Numbered from the stretch's first letter, positions 16,858-26,048 are shown. The stretch is DNA of 64,000 nt from Lentilactobacillus curieae (GCF_000785105.2 NZ_CP018906.1:248001-312000); one strand, 5' to 3'. Translations and numbers: made by a program. Notes: generated by a model not told the origin, from the letters alone.

Positions 16858-17700
16858 ATGAAACTATACAAGATTGCAGCAGTCGCTACTTTAGCGTTAG
16901 TTTTGACTGGATGTGCATCCAACCAAAGCGATTCAAAGAACTACAAGGATGAATCAAAGGCAGCTTTGAATTCAAAACCTACTCATAAACACGCAAAGGC
17001 AAAGACTAGCACTAACACCAGTTCAACTTCTTCGGAGGCTAGCTCTTCAAGTAGTAGTTCATCCTCATCAGCAGAAACAAAGAGTAACAACAGTTTTGCT
17101 AGCCTTTCCAGCCAACTAGCAAGCAAGTTACCAAACACTTTAATTCCCCAAGCTAGTGGCATGAATGCCTCACAGCCAGTAAACATCAAGTATTCTGGCA
17201 ACTCACAAAATTCAAAGATCACTTACTCACTTGGTCAAAAGAACTTACCACTTAACTCAGCTAGTGCATCAAACAATGCCTACGCTGTATTGACAAAGAA
17301 GACTTACGCTTCTGCATCAGCTGCTAAACAAGCCGTTGATTTCCAGCCAGCATCTTCAGTTAAGGGATTACCAAAGGTTTCACTTGGTCATTCAATCACT
17401 GGTCACACCCAATCAGGTGCAGGTCAAGAATACATCTCTTGGAATGAAGGTCGTTGGTCAATCTCAGTTCACGGAAGTAAAGTAAACAACACTAATCCAA
17501 AGTCTACTGCCGTTTCAGCAGTAAATATGTTTGAACAGTATTCACTTCCAGCTCCAGAATCAGTTGGTACCGTTAAGCTTCTTGCCGGCGATACCACTAA
17601 CTTGAGCCAAGAAGTTAAGTTCCAAAAGGGTAACCAAGTTTACACCCTTAAGGCAAACACTGCTTCAGCTGCAATTGCTATGGCAGCAAGCATGAAATAA
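16858..17700 (+). CDS. Ser-rich lipoprotein
   Basis: This 280-residue protein has a lipobox LTGC (Cys19), then a linker of about 55 residues very rich in Ser and Thr. A folded region follows from about residue 75 to 280 with QPVNIKYSGNSQNSKITYS and a run of NSSAS-type turns. No enzyme motif is evident. It follows the GH25 gene by 12 bases (RBS GGAGG between), so it is likely anchored in the membrane near where the muramidase works. Function is unknown. A terminator lies at 17715-17750. Confidence 0.85.
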   Translation: MKLYKIAAVATLALVLTGCASNQSDSKNYKDESKAALNSKPTHKHAKAKTSTNTSSTSSEASSSSSSSSSSAETKSNNSFASLSSQLASKLPNTLIPQASGMNASQPVNIKYSGNSQNSKITYSLGQKNLPLNSASASNNAYAVLTKKTYASASAAKQAVDFQPASSVKGLPKVSLGHSITGHTQSGAGQEYISWNEGRWSISVHGSKVNNTNPKSTAVSAVNMFEQYSLPAPESVGTVKLLAGDTTNLSQEVKFQKGNQVYTLKANTASAAIAMAASMK

Positions 17701-17714
17701 ATTATTTCTTACAG

Positions 17715-17752
17715 AAGTTGGTTAACGAATTTTGTTAGCCAACTTTTTTATT
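17715..17752 (+). terminator. Terminator of the GH25-lipoprotein operon
   Basis: AAGTTGG/TAAC pairs with GTTA/CCAACTT followed by six Ts. Confidence 0.85.
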
Positions 17753-17832
17753 GATTTTTTTCTTAATTTATCAAAAACACCTTGAATTGATAGCGATTTC
17801 CATGGAATAATAGTTACTCCGAGGTGTTAATC

Positions 17833-18066
17833 ATGAAATACATAGTCGCACTTATTTTAATAATTTTCCTTTATGTGGCAGTAATTGCCGTAACCACGTA
17901 CACACAACTTAAGCATCACAAAATCCGCAATGAGAATCGCAAAAAACAACCCTTTGTGTTCTCTGCAAATCACAAGGTGAATCTAGACTCCAGCGACACT
18001 TTTAAAGCAGTCTTCTGGGAAAAGTACAAAATGGGACTGCGGTCCCCACTATCTCTATTCAGATAA
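17833..18066 (+). CDS. Small single-helix membrane protein
   Basis: This 77-residue protein has one N-terminal helix (about 4-23) and a basic cytoplasmic tail with HKIRNENRKKQ. I do not recognise it. ATG 17833 is preferred because GAGGTG lies 6 bases upstream; GTG 17824 lies within that site. It is monocistronic and ends at the bidirectional terminator shared with thiT. Confidence 0.7.
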   Translation: MKYIVALILIIFLYVAVIAVTTYTQLKHHKIRNENRKKQPFVFSANHKVNLDSSDTFKAVFWEKYKMGLRSPLSLFR

Positions 18067-18068
18067 TC

Positions 18069-18120
18069 AAAAGGTGTGAATCAGAAAAGTAGCTAGCTTT
18101 TCAGGTTCACACCTTTTTTT
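18069..18120. terminator. Bidirectional terminator between the small membrane protein and thiT
   Basis: AAAAGGTGTGAA/GAAAAG pairs with CTTTTC/TTCACACCTTTT. It overlaps the last codons of thiT on the other strand. Confidence 0.85.
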
Positions 18121-18691
18121 CATCCTTAGGAATAAATAGTTTTGGGGCAACATTAGCTAGGATCAGTAACACGACCGTAGACAGTGCTAAATTCAGGGCT
18201 GCTGAGGTACCGTTAAACACTAATGAGTACAAGAATGGGTTCACACTTTTGGGAGCATACTGTGACCACACAAAGGCTCCTGCAAGGTAGCGCCAAGTCC
18301 AAGCAATCAAAGTAGCTAAAACAACGCCACTCACTATCATCACTGCTGTAGTTAATCTTCGACGTGTAATATTACGTTTGATTCCCGTTGAAAAAATTCC
18401 GGCCAACCCAAGACAGGCATATGCCAAAGGGTACTCCATTAATAACTGCAAAACACTTAAAAAGTTCTTCATCGCTTGGCCATCAACAATTTGTACTAAT
18501 CCCCAAAGTAATCCAGCGACCATCCCTAAGTACGGTCCCCTTCTAAATGCGTACAATATCATTGGAATCGCTCCAAGCTGAATATCAATCGCACCGTGAG
18601 GAGTTTGCAACGGAATAAACGACAATGCCACACAAAGAGCCACTACAACAGCGCCTTCCGTAATTACATTTAAGCTTCCGCTTCGTCCCAT
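18107..18691 (-). CDS. thiT: Thiamine-specific ECF transporter substrate subunit
   Basis: This 194-residue membrane protein has six helices. The GAIDIQLGAIPMILYAFRRG segment and GLLWGLVQIVDG match ThiT, the thiamine-binding S component that docks on the shared EcfAA'T module. The latter is not in this window. The late WRYLAGAFVWSQYAP segment carries aromatic residues typical of the thiamine site. The start ATG 18691 has GAGGGATG upstream. No THI-box is visible in the leader, unlike the thiW gene at 38503. Confidence 0.9.
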   Translation of the reverse strand: MGRSGSLNVITEGAVVVALCVALSFIPLQTPHGAIDIQLGAIPMILYAFRRGPYLGMVAGLLWGLVQIVDGQAMKNFLSVLQLLMEYPLAYACLGLAGIFSTGIKRNITRRRLTTAVMIVSGVVLATLIAWTWRYLAGAFVWSQYAPKSVNPFLYSLVFNGTSAALNLALSTVVLLILANVAPKLFIPKDEKKV

Positions 18692-18864
18692 CTACATCCC
18701 TCACTTTCATACCCTTATTGTAAGGGAATTTGTAAAACAATGTGGGGATCTGTAACTCCATTTTTTAGGAAGTTGCAGTAATTCATAATCATTTATGAGT
18801 AGTCCAAAAAATCTACAATACTAAAAGCATCGTAGATTTGTTTAGATTGGATTTTAATCGACTA

Positions 18865-19335
18865 TTATTTATTTAATTCTTCAACAATGGTTTCTTCCAT
18901 TTTACTTGGCTTGGTGATTGGTGCATATCGTTTAACAAGCTGGCCATCTTTACCAACTAAAAACTTAGTAAAGTTCCATTTAATACGGCCGTTACCTGAT
19001 TCAGTCTTTAGATAAGTAAACAATGGGTCTTCGTCATCGCCATTAATCACAACTCGCTTAGTCATTGGGAACGTAACTCCATAGTGCAGTTGACAGTACT
19101 CACTAGTTGCTTCATCAGAGTCTAATTCCTGTTTAAACTGGTTCGACGGTAACCCAATCACTTCGAGTCCTTGGTCATGATATTTTTTATAGAGATCCTC
19201 CAGTCCCTCAAGTTGAGGAGCCAGGCCACACTTACTAGCAGTGTTTACAACTATTAATACTTTGCCTTGATATCTACTAAAGTCAATCTCCTGGCCGTTC
19301 ATTTCAGTCTCTTTGAAATCATATACCTTGGTCAT
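18865..19335 (-). CDS. Glutathione peroxidase family protein
   Basis: This 156-residue protein has the catalytic triad positions of the family: Cys36 in NTASKCG, Gln in LPSNQF and Trp in IKWNFTKFLV. With Cys rather than selenocysteine, bacterial members usually reduce hydroperoxides using thioredoxin. It is monocistronic. RBS AAGGATG lies before ATG 19335. Oxidant defence fits an oxygen-tolerant lactic acid bacterium without heme catalase. Confidence 0.93.
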   Translation of the reverse strand: MTKVYDFKETEMNGQEIDFSRYQGKVLIVVNTASKCGLAPQLEGLEDLYKKYHDQGLEVIGLPSNQFKQELDSDEATSEYCQLHYGVTFPMTKRVVINGDDEDPLFTYLKTESGNGRIKWNFTKFLVGKDGQLVKRYAPITKPSKMEETIVEELNK

Positions 19336-19438
19336 CTAAACGCACATCCTTCCAATGTCTGGTTGATTTAACCATACCACGCTTATTGGTTGTGTACAAT
19401 CGACATTTAGCCATAAAACTGTTGATTTGCCAGGATTT

Positions 19439-19455
19439 GTAAAAGAATCTTTTAC
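19439..19455. promoter_or_regulatory. 17-bp dyad upstream of the 3D-like secreted protein
   Basis: GTAAAAGAATCTTTTAC is an inverted repeat with a single central base, lying 36 bases before a WalR-like box (19491-19507). A possible operator; the regulator is unknown. Confidence 0.4.
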
Positions 19456-19490
19456 TTCTTTAATATTTCTTAACCATTTTGTTTTTGCTT

Positions 19491-19523
19491 TGTAATATTT
19501 TGGTAACCCTCTTCGCTTACAAT
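19491..19523 (+). promoter_or_regulatory. WalR-like box and -10 element
   Basis: TGTAAT-N5-GGTAAC (19491-19507) differs by one base from the WalR consensus TGTWAH-N5-TGTWAH. It overlaps the position of a -35 box for the -10-like TACAAT at 19518-19523, upstream of a secreted wall-type gene. Confidence 0.45.
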
Positions 19524-19562
19524 GTGTTCTTGTAATCAAAAATAGAGGATGAATTATAGAAT

Positions 19563-19943
19563 ATGAATATCAAAAAAGCATTAATGTTGCTGACAATCGT
19601 CTTGGGGATCAACGTCAGCGCACTCGCAGCACCCATTTTAAATAACTCAATTGAAACCGCACAGGCGAAAAAGAACCCCCGCGGTAAAGCATACGTTACT
19701 AAACGCCAATTCCGTTTCCGCGGAGTGGTTAAGTATCACGGTAAAAAGTGGACTTACTATACTGGTAGTCGCTTTGCTGATGGTAGTCGCAATCATGGTG
19801 GCTACGACAAGAACGGCTACATTATCGTATCAGCACCTCGTTCATACAAATTCGGTACAAAGATTAAAACTCCACTTGGTTGGGGCGTTGTACACGATCG
19901 TGGAACGGCAATGACAAAGTATCATTTTGATGTGGTTATCTAA
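19563..19943 (+). CDS. Secreted protein with a 3D-like domain
   Basis: This 126-residue protein has a signal peptide (about 1-35, AQA). The C-terminal 50 residues read FGTKIKTPLGWGVVHDRGTA then YHFDVVI, which resembles the three-aspartate 3D domain of lytic transglycosylases and resuscitation-type factors, here without the usual repeat domain before it. RBS AGAGGATG lies 11 bases before ATG 19563. A WalR-like box in the promoter supports a wall role. It could equally be a related double-psi beta-barrel protein. Confidence 0.7.
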   Translation: MNIKKALMLLTIVLGINVSALAAPILNNSIETAQAKKNPRGKAYVTKRQFRFRGVVKYHGKKWTYYTGSRFADGSRNHGGYDKNGYIIVSAPRSYKFGTKIKTPLGWGVVHDRGTAMTKYHFDVVI

Positions 19944-20040
19944 TAGCTACTGTGCGTGGTACATTCGCTTAAATATAAAAATGTTTCTCGTAACAGAAAC
20001 ACAATTTACAAATCACCAAACTATTCTACAACAATGAAAA

Positions 20041-20260
20041 GAGGCTGGGACAAAAACTAGGCTCATCAAAAAAATACCGTTATAATTTCAAAAAATGAAA
20101 TTATAACGGTATTTTTTCTTATATACAGATAGTTGCTACACGCAGTAACCATCAGGACTGAGAGCCATTACCCATGACTCTCAGTTACTGTTGGTCTTGC
20201 GGGGGTGGGACGACGAAAGCATCTTCGTATGCTTTCTGTCCCACTCCCTTTTTTGTGCTT
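20041..20260. repeat. Dispersed intergenic element, copy B (inverted), with terminator
   Basis: It begins GAGGCTGGGACAAAAA and contains a 16-bp stem (20074-20089 with 20097-20112). The TAGTTGCTACACGCAGTAAC and GGACTGAGAG blocks shared with copy C follow in opposite order. It ends with a strong terminator (GTGGGAC/GAAAGCAT with ATGCTTTC/GTCCCAC, 20201-20249, then six Ts). The first and last parts (GGGACA and TGTCCC) are complementary, so the whole element could fold as one RNA. It fills most of the 318-base gap between the 3D-like gene and manA. Confidence 0.75.
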
Positions 20261-20261
20261 A

Positions 20262-21242
20262 TCACTTAACCTTTTCTCCCGGTTCCGTTTCCACTAGCTC
20301 TAAGTCCTTGCCAGCCAGTTCATACTCACCAAAATTAGATGGGATTATAAAATGCATCCCTTTTTCCAAATTCGACACATTACCTGCCTTAGTAAGCGTC
20401 CCAGAACCAGCAGTCACCGATACCAACTTAAATGAATCGGCAGCCTGTGTTTGGCCCAAACTCTCAGTTGAAATTCTTAACCGTTTCACACTAAAGTAAT
20501 CTGTTGAAACAAACGTTGTTTCTTCAACTCCATCACTAGTAACGGTCAGCGGGTGAATCTCTGGCTCCTCAAACGGTACGGTCGTGACATCAATCGCACT
20601 ATCCAAGTCTAAAGTCCGTTTTTTACCTGTTTTTTGGTCTACCCGATCGAAATCATAAAGCCGATAGGTAGTATCAGAACTTTGTTGAGGTTCCAGTACA
20701 ACCACCCCTTCAGCAAGGGCATGAATTGTACCTGAGGGAACATAAATGAAGTCTCCCTTTTTTACCGGCTTGCGTTTTAATAACTGATCCCACTTCCCTG
20801 TGTGAATCATCTCAGCCAATTCTTCTTTAGTCTTTGCATTGTGACCATAGAAGATACTTGCCCCAGGCTCCGCTGATAGTACGTACCAACATTCAGTCTT
20901 ACCTAATTCGGTTGGACCTTCGTGTTCAGCAGCATACGCATCATCAGGATGAACCTGAATCGAAAGATTAGCATTAGCATCCAAGATTTTCACCATTAAT
21001 GGAAATGGTTTCGAGTTATCCTTATTCGCAAACAGCTCTGGGTGGGACTGCCACAAATCGTTTAACTTTGTACCTGCAAACTCACCATTAGCAACCGTTG
21101 TCGTTCCGTGTGGGTGAGCACTAATTCCCCAAGCTTCACCAGTCTTGTCAGACGGGATCTGGTAGCCAAACTGCTTCGCGAGTTGATTGCCACCCCAAAT
21201 CTTTTCGTGCAACACCGGAACCATAAATAGTGGTTCATTCAT
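20262..21242 (-). CDS. manA: Mannose-6-phosphate isomerase, class I
   Basis: This 326-residue enzyme interconverts mannose-6-P and fructose-6-P. Zinc ligands are visible: the QVHPDD segment (about 97-102), Glu in GKTECWYVL, and the later His in SGTIHALAEG. KIWGG near the start is the type I signature. The length fits the short Gram-positive form. It is last in the fructokinase/membrane protein/pgi/manA operon, 18 bases after pgi, with GGGGAG before ATG 21242. Confidence 0.96.
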   Translation of the reverse strand: MNEPLFMVPVLHEKIWGGNQLAKQFGYQIPSDKTGEAWGISAHPHGTTTVANGEFAGTKLNDLWQSHPELFANKDNSKPFPLMVKILDANANLSIQVHPDDAYAAEHEGPTELGKTECWYVLSAEPGASIFYGHNAKTKEELAEMIHTGKWDQLLKRKPVKKGDFIYVPSGTIHALAEGVVVLEPQQSSDTTYRLYDFDRVDQKTGKKRTLDLDSAIDVTTVPFEEPEIHPLTVTSDGVEETTFVSTDYFSVKRLRISTESLGQTQAADSFKLVSVTAGSGTLTKAGNVSNLEKGMHFIIPSNFGEYELAGKDLELVETEPGEKVK

Positions 21243-21260
21243 TGTAAAACTCCCCTTGAA

Positions 21261-22607
21261 TTAAAGTCTTTGGTTAAGTTCCTTACCAAGTTCTTCAAAT
21301 CCAGGTTTACCGAGCAATGCGAACATATTCTTCTTGTAGGCTTCAACCCCTGGTTGGTTAAATGGGTTGATTCCGTTAAGGTAACCAGAAATGGATACCG
21401 CAATCTCGAAGAAGTAAATTAAGTAACCTAATGTATATTCGGTCTGATCTGGAATGTGAACACTCATGTTAGGAACGTTACCATCCGTATGGGCTAATGT
21501 AACCCCTTCAAATGCCTTGGTATTAGCAAAGTCCATCGTCTTACCTTCAATATACTTCAAACCATCAAGATTGTCATCTTCCTTTGGAATTTCCATGTCA
21601 TGGTTTGGCTTATCAACTTTAACAACGGTTTCCATCAAGTTACGTAAACCTTCTTGGATATATTGGCCAAGTGAGTGCAAATCAGTTGAGAAGTTTGCTG
21701 ATGAAGGGTAAATTCCCTTTTCATCCTTACCTTCTGACTCACCCATCAGTTGCTTCCACCATTCTGATAGATACATCATATTTGGCTCGTAATTCTCAAG
21801 CAACTCCGTTGTGTAGCCCTTACGGTAAAGAATGTTCCGGTAAGCTGCGTATTGATATGCTTCATTTTTAGTCAAATCAGTGTCGGTGTAGTCATCAGAT
21901 GCATCAGCAGCACCCTTCATCAAATCATCGATGTTGGCACCAGAAACTGCGATTGGTAACAAACCAACCGGAGTTAATACTGAGTAACGGCCACCAACGC
22001 CATCAGGAATAACAAACGTTTCGTAACCGTGTGCGTCAGCTTCTTGTCTAAGTGCCCCACGAGCTTTATCAGTGGTTGCGTAAATTCGTTCATTTGCACC
22101 AGCTTCACCGTATTTATCAATCAATTTATCTTTGAAGATTCTAAATGCAATTGAAGGTTCAGTTGTGGTACCTGACTTAGAAATCACGTTAACTGAAAAG
22201 TCACGGTCACCGATCATATTGATCAGATCGTATACGTACGAAGAACTCAGTGAGTTGCCCGCAAAAAATACTTGTGGAAATTCACGTTGATCATCTGGTA
22301 AGTAGTTAAAGAAACTATCATGAAGAAAATCAACGGCCATCTTGGCCCCTAAATATGAGCCACCAATTCCGATGACAACTAAGACTTTTGAGTCTGATTG
22401 AATCTTCTTAGCAGCGGCTTTAATTCTGGCAAACTCTTCCTTGTCAAAATCCTTAGGTAAAGTTAACCAGTCTCTGAAATCACTACCGGCACCAGTGCCT
22501 TGACGTAATTGATCATCAGCAGCGTTAACTAACGCTTGCATCTCTCCTAATTCGTTGTCATGAACAAACTTAGATAATTTTGAACTATCAAATTTAATGT
22601 GAGCCAA
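21261..22607 (-). CDS. pgi: Glucose-6-phosphate isomerase
   Basis: This 448-residue enzyme converts glucose-6-P and fructose-6-P. Family signatures are [29 protein letters not shown] and [19 protein letters not shown]. The catalytic Glu ([13 protein letters not shown]) and Lys near the C-terminus ([12 protein letters not shown]) are present. The start is TTG 22607, with GAGGAG 9 bases upstream; no ATG fits. It sits in the hexose operon between an uncharacterised membrane protein and manA. Confidence 0.97.
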   Translation of the reverse strand: MAHIKFDSSKLSKFVHDNELGEMQALVNAADDQLRQGTGAGSDFRDWLTLPKDFDKEEFARIKAAAKKIQSDSKVLVVIGIGGSYLGAKMAVDFLHDSFFNYLPDDQREFPQVFFAGNSLSSSYVYDLINMIGDRDFSVNVISKSGTTTEPSIAFRIFKDKLIDKYGEAGANERIYATTDKARGALRQEADAHGYETFVIPDGVGGRYSVLTPVGLLPIAVSGANIDDLMKGAADASDDYTDTDLTKNEAYQYAAYRNILYRKGYTTELLENYEPNMMYLSEWWKQLMGESEGKDEKGIYPSSANFSTDLHSLGQYIQEGLRNLMETVVKVDKPNHDMEIPKEDDNLDGLKYIEGKTMDFANTKAFEGVTLAHTDGNVPNMSVHIPDQTEYTLGYLIYFFEIAVSISGYLNGINPFNQPGVEAYKKNMFALLGKPGFEELGKELNQRL

Positions 22608-22633
22608 TGTAAATCTCTCCTCGTTGAATATTT

Positions 22634-23374
22634 TTATTTACCAACATTAAGTGCTTGGTGTTTTAGTCCTGGAAATACATGTTTATCAGCTACTCCGGTA
22701 ATTGCTCCTTGGAATAAGAAAGCAAAGATGGTTCCTAAACCGAAGTTAGTGAATTGGCGAGTCACTGCAAATGCAATGATGGCCATGATTGTAGGTGGGA
22801 TGTATGATGCCCACATCGCCAGATTAGCGTTACCCTTGAAGTATTTGAATCGCAAAATTTGCATCAAATCATCTGCTGGGTGAAGCACCACATTTGCTCT
22901 TTGGTAAATTGAAATCGCTGTTCCAATCAGTGCAACCCCAAAGAAGTTCAAGAGGATGTAGAAAATTACCATTCCAGTTGAGTTTGCATCTGGAAGTCCA
23001 CCAAAGAATGAGTACTTACCAATAAAGAAGTTTTCAAAAATTTGGATCAAAGCTGAGAAAGGTACCATGAAAATCAAGTTACCTAAAGCTCTTCCCCATT
23101 CCAACTTACCAACCAACAGTGCGTTAAGCAGCGTGGTTAAAATTCCTAGAATCAAGAACGTCCAGAATAGGTTCCAGCCAAATGCCACACTCAGGTTCGC
23201 TTCAGCGGCGGTCCAATATGCTGAGCCTAAAAATGAAGGATGAATCTTGGCACTAGTTGCTAATGTCAAAACGTTTCCGGCTGAATTTAGTACCAATGAA
23301 AATACAAAGAAGGCAATTGCCTTAGCCATTGAAATCGTTCGGCCGTTGTTACTAATAGATTGTGTTGTTTCCAT
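22634..23374 (-). CDS. YczE/YitT-like membrane protein in the fructokinase operon
   Basis: This 246-residue protein has six membrane helices in two related halves. The pattern [21 protein letters not shown] in the first half and [15 protein letters not shown] with [16 protein letters not shown] in the second half resembles the YczE/YyaS/YitT family, whose substrates are unknown. It lies between fructokinase (9 bases upstream) and pgi (26 bases downstream), so a role in hexose uptake or sensing is a fair inference. ATG 23374 is preferred (AGGTG 6 bases upstream) over GTG 23383. Confidence 0.7.
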   Translation of the reverse strand: METTQSISNNGRTISMAKAIAFFVFSLVLNSAGNVLTLATSAKIHPSFLGSAYWTAAEANLSVAFGWNLFWTFLILGILTTLLNALLVGKLEWGRALGNLIFMVPFSALIQIFENFFIGKYSFFGGLPDANSTGMVIFYILLNFFGVALIGTAISIYQRANVVLHPADDLMQILRFKYFKGNANLAMWASYIPPTIMAIIAFAVTRQFTNFGLGTIFAFLFQGAITGVADKHVFPGLKHQALNVGK

Positions 23375-23383
23375 TCTTTTCAC

Positions 23384-24259
23384 CTACTTATTCAACTCTT
23401 TTAAAGCCATCGCAAAGTCACCAACAGTTGCTGAGCCATTGTTCTTCACAAGTGGCATTACAATGTAGTCGGTCAAGTTACCAACATCAACGTAACCATT
23501 CATTAATTTATCAAATTCAACCCGAACTTTAGTAAGGAATTCTGGGCTAACAACCCCGCCACCAAAGACGATTTTTCCTGGGCGCAAAGTCAATGTGACT
23601 TGAATGGCTGCTTGGGCAACATAGAAAGCCATGATGTCCCAAACATGATCAGTCAACGGAACATCTTTACCTGGTTTACCGAGTCGGGCATCAAACGTTG
23701 GTCCCGCCACCAATCCTTCAAGACAGTCGCCGTGGAATGGACAGATTCCCTTAAAATCAAGATCATCAGGATGGCGTTTGAGCCTTACGTGTCCCATTTC
23801 AGGATGGCCTAAATCGCCAACAAAGTTTCCGTTAATAATTGACCCTGCTCCAACACCAGTTCCGATGGTATAATAAGTCAATGAGTTAACGTGTTGGTTA
23901 AATAAAGTTGCCATCACATATTCACCGTAAGCTGATCCGTTTACATCGGTCGTAAAGTAAATTGGCACATCAATGTCTTTCTTAATTCGACCAACAAAAT
24001 CGGTGTCAGCCCACCCCGGTTTAGGAGTGTTTGTTATGTACCCATATTTAGGGGCATTTTTTCTTAGCTCAATCGGGCCAAATGAGGAAATTGCAATTGC
24101 TGCAATATCATCAAACTGTTTAAAGTAATCAACAGTTTTTTGTAGCGTTTCCTCTGGTGTGGTCGTTGGGAACTGGGCTTGATCGATAATTCGATAGTCC
24201 TTATTACCAACAGCGACAACAAATTTGGTTCCTCCTGCTTCGACACTTCCTAATAACAT
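23384..24259 (-). CDS. scrK: ROK-family fructokinase
   Basis: This 291-residue ATP-dependent sugar kinase has the phosphate motif GSVEAGGTKFV at the start and TIGTGVGAGSIING. The ROK metal and sugar block includes GHPEMGHVRL and the zinc-binding CPFHGDCLEGL. The combination of the CPFHGDC segment and length matches the YdhR/GmuE/ScrK fructokinases rather than glucokinase. It yields fructose-6-P, which Pgi and ManA share. It is first in the operon, behind a promoter with cre and a LacI-type dyad (24283-24363). RBS GGGAGG lies before ATG 24259. Confidence 0.92.
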   Translation of the reverse strand: MLLGSVEAGGTKFVVAVGNKDYRIIDQAQFPTTTPEETLQKTVDYFKQFDDIAAIAISSFGPIELRKNAPKYGYITNTPKPGWADTDFVGRIKKDIDVPIYFTTDVNGSAYGEYVMATLFNQHVNSLTYYTIGTGVGAGSIINGNFVGDLGHPEMGHVRLKRHPDDLDFKGICPFHGDCLEGLVAGPTFDARLGKPGKDVPLTDHVWDIMAFYVAQAAIQVTLTLRPGKIVFGGGVVSPEFLTKVRVEFDKLMNGYVDVGNLTDYIVMPLVKNNGSATVGDFAMALKELNK

Positions 24260-24282
24260 AAAAATTCCTCCCTTAGTAGGTC

Positions 24283-24363
24283 ATGCAACCGTTTGCATTG
24301 CTGATACTATATACTATAAGACGATTTCAAAAAATTGCAAGTGTTTTGTAGAAAACGGTTACA
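24283..24363 (-). promoter_or_regulatory. Fructokinase operon promoter with cre and LacI-type operator
   Basis: On the minus strand TTGCAA (24335-24340) and TATAGT (24313-24318) are 16 bases apart. A cre-like GAAAACGGTTACA (24351-24363) lies just upstream of -35. A palindrome ATGCAACCGTTTGCAT (24283-24298) lies downstream of the start. This suggests catabolite control through CcpA plus a specific LacI/GalR regulator. Confidence 0.65.
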
Positions 24364-24420
24364 TTTTGTTTGTAAAGTGCTGGCTTAATGCCGCTTTTTT
24401 AACCTGTTTTTTCAAAAAAT

Positions 24421-24475
24421 AAGAGCCTAGATATTTTAAGTATCATTACCTAAAAATATCTAAGCTCTTTTAGTA
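24421..24475. terminator. Bidirectional terminator
   Basis: AAGAGC/TAGATATTTT pairs with AAAATATCTA/GCTCTT, with T-runs on both outer sides. It ends the 24483 gene on the minus strand. Confidence 0.8.
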
Positions 24476-24482
24476 TCTTAAT

Positions 24483-24962
24483 TTATTGCATCACATTACT
24501 GCTTCTGAGTATCACTACTAGATAAGCTATGAATACTGGTGAAAAGAGAATAAACAGTGCGTTAATCAACAACCCCACTCCCCATCGGTAGCCCATATCA
24601 GCCAGCCCGCTGTATGATTGAGTGGTATCCCAACTGTACTCCCACTGGTTTGCAGTCACCCCGTTGGCAGACCATTGATTATTTCTGTGTTGCATTTGCC
24701 GATCCTGGTGGTGTAAGTTCATTGCTCGATCCTTATACGATTCGAACCGCGTTTCATCAGGATTGATTTTCTTTGGGTTTAAAATTCTATAGATAGGAAT
24801 CAAAAAAGTGTTTATGATAAAGTAAACAACGCTCCCAGAAACGATAACTTTGAACGGTTCAAATGTTAGCGTTCCTTGAAACAGCATAACCAGACCTAAA
24901 GCAATCACTGCTCCAACTAAGTAAAAAATATATCTGGCGACCAAAACAACTGCGCTCTTCAT
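24483..24962 (-). CDS. Uncharacterised membrane protein, 159 residues
   Basis: I do not recognise this protein. Two N-terminal helices (about 8-28 and 35-55), a charged middle rich in His, Gln and Asn (DRQMQHRNNQ), and a C-terminal hydrophobic stretch (about 128-152) are visible. RBS AAAGGAG lies 9 bases before ATG 24962. It is monocistronic, divergent from yaaA. No function can be inferred. Confidence 0.7.
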   Translation of the reverse strand: MKSAVVLVARYIFYLVGAVIALGLVMLFQGTLTFEPFKVIVSGSVVYFIINTFLIPIYRILNPKKINPDETRFESYKDRAMNLHHQDRQMQHRNNQWSANGVTANQWEYSWDTTQSYSGLADMGYRWGVGLLINALFILFSPVFIAYLVVILRSSNVMQ

Positions 24963-25049
24963 ACTTACAGCTCCTTTATCCCCCCTTGGATAGCCCTTAT
25001 TATAGTTCTATAAGCATGATAAGTACATATATTTTGAAAGGATTTTAGC

Positions 25050-25799
25050 ATGAAAATTATCATTTCCCCTGCCAAAAAAATGGTGGTGAATTTAGACGAC
25101 TTTGATATCTTGGATATGCCTCAATACCTAGACGAAACTAAGCAAATTCTTGCAGAGCTCCAGCAGCTTGATAAGTCTGCTGCCCAAAAATTGTGGCAAA
25201 CTAGCGATAAATTGACTATTGAAAGCTACCAAATATTAAAACAGACTAACTTAACTGAGCGACTGACGCCCGCCATCATTGCATTTTCTGGCATCCAATA
25301 TCAGTATATGGCGCCGGGGTTGTTTACCGCTCCCGCCCTAAATTATGTTCAACAAAATCTTCGCATCTTATCTGGTTTCTACGGCATTTTACGTCCTTTT
25401 GACGGAATCACCCCTTATCGACTTGAGATGGGGTCAAGAATGAAATTAAGGGGATATAAGAACCTTTACTCTTTCTGGGGTAGCAAACTCTACGATGCAC
25501 TAGTTAGTGATCAAGAACCAATTATCAACTTAGCCTCAAAAGAATATGCCAAAGCGATTACTCCGTACTTAAAATCAGACCAACAGTTTATTGACATTGT
25601 CTTTGGTCATCTAGTTGATGGCAAGCTTAAAACTCGTGCAACATTCGCCAAAATGGCTCGTGGTGAGATGGTTAGGTTCGCTGCTGAAAGGAACGTAACC
25701 GACCCAATCCAACTAAAAGAATTTGACCATTTGGATTATAAGTTTGATGAGCGGCGCTCAACGGATATGCAGTATATCTTTATAAAGGATGAAAAGTAA
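25050..25799 (+). CDS. yaaA: Peroxide stress protein YaaA (DUF328)
   Basis: This 249-residue protein begins MKIIISPAKKM, the hallmark of YaaA. It keeps YRLEMGSRMKL, FWG and IDIVFGHLVDGKLKTRATFAKMARGEMVRF, all conserved in the DUF328 family. In E. coli YaaA lowers free intracellular iron during peroxide stress, and the fold binds DNA. The start ATG 25050 has GAAAGGA upstream. It is monocistronic and followed by a repeat element. Confidence 0.95.
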   Translation: MKIIISPAKKMVVNLDDFDILDMPQYLDETKQILAELQQLDKSAAQKLWQTSDKLTIESYQILKQTNLTERLTPAIIAFSGIQYQYMAPGLFTAPALNYVQQNLRILSGFYGILRPFDGITPYRLEMGSRMKLRGYKNLYSFWGSKLYDALVSDQEPIINLASKEYAKAITPYLKSDQQFIDIVFGHLVDGKLKTRATFAKMARGEMVRFAAERNVTDPIQLKEFDHLDYKFDERRSTDMQYIFIKDEK

Positions 25800-25904
25800 T
25801 CCAATTAAGCCAAGAGTGAAAATTACAACACGATAACTGGTAAAATGACTAAGAATATGAAGGACTAATCACAATTGATTTAATTGTGACTGCTATTTAC
25901 TTAT

Positions 25905-26046
25905 ATGCTTACTGTCCTGAGGCTCTCAGTCCTAATAGTTACTGCGTGTAGCAACTATCTGAATAGAAGAAAAAATGCCGTTATAATTTCAAAAAGTGAA
26001 ATTATAACAGCATTTTTTTCGTTGAGCCTTGTCTTGTCCCAACCTC
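25905..26046. repeat. Dispersed intergenic element, copy C
   Basis: It contains the CTCTCAGTCCTAATAGTTAC and GTGTAGCAACTATCTG blocks, a stem-loop (25975-25990 with 25998-26013, one mismatch) followed by seven Ts, and a closing TTGTCCCAACCTC. It is the closest relative of copy B in inverse orientation. The stem can terminate yaaA on the plus strand. Confidence 0.75.
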
Positions 26047-26048
26047 TT

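Noticed and set aside
18692-18864. TPP riboswitch in front of thiT
   Set aside because: The CTGAGA block and the other THI-box blocks are absent. Only the thiW leader at 38371 has them.
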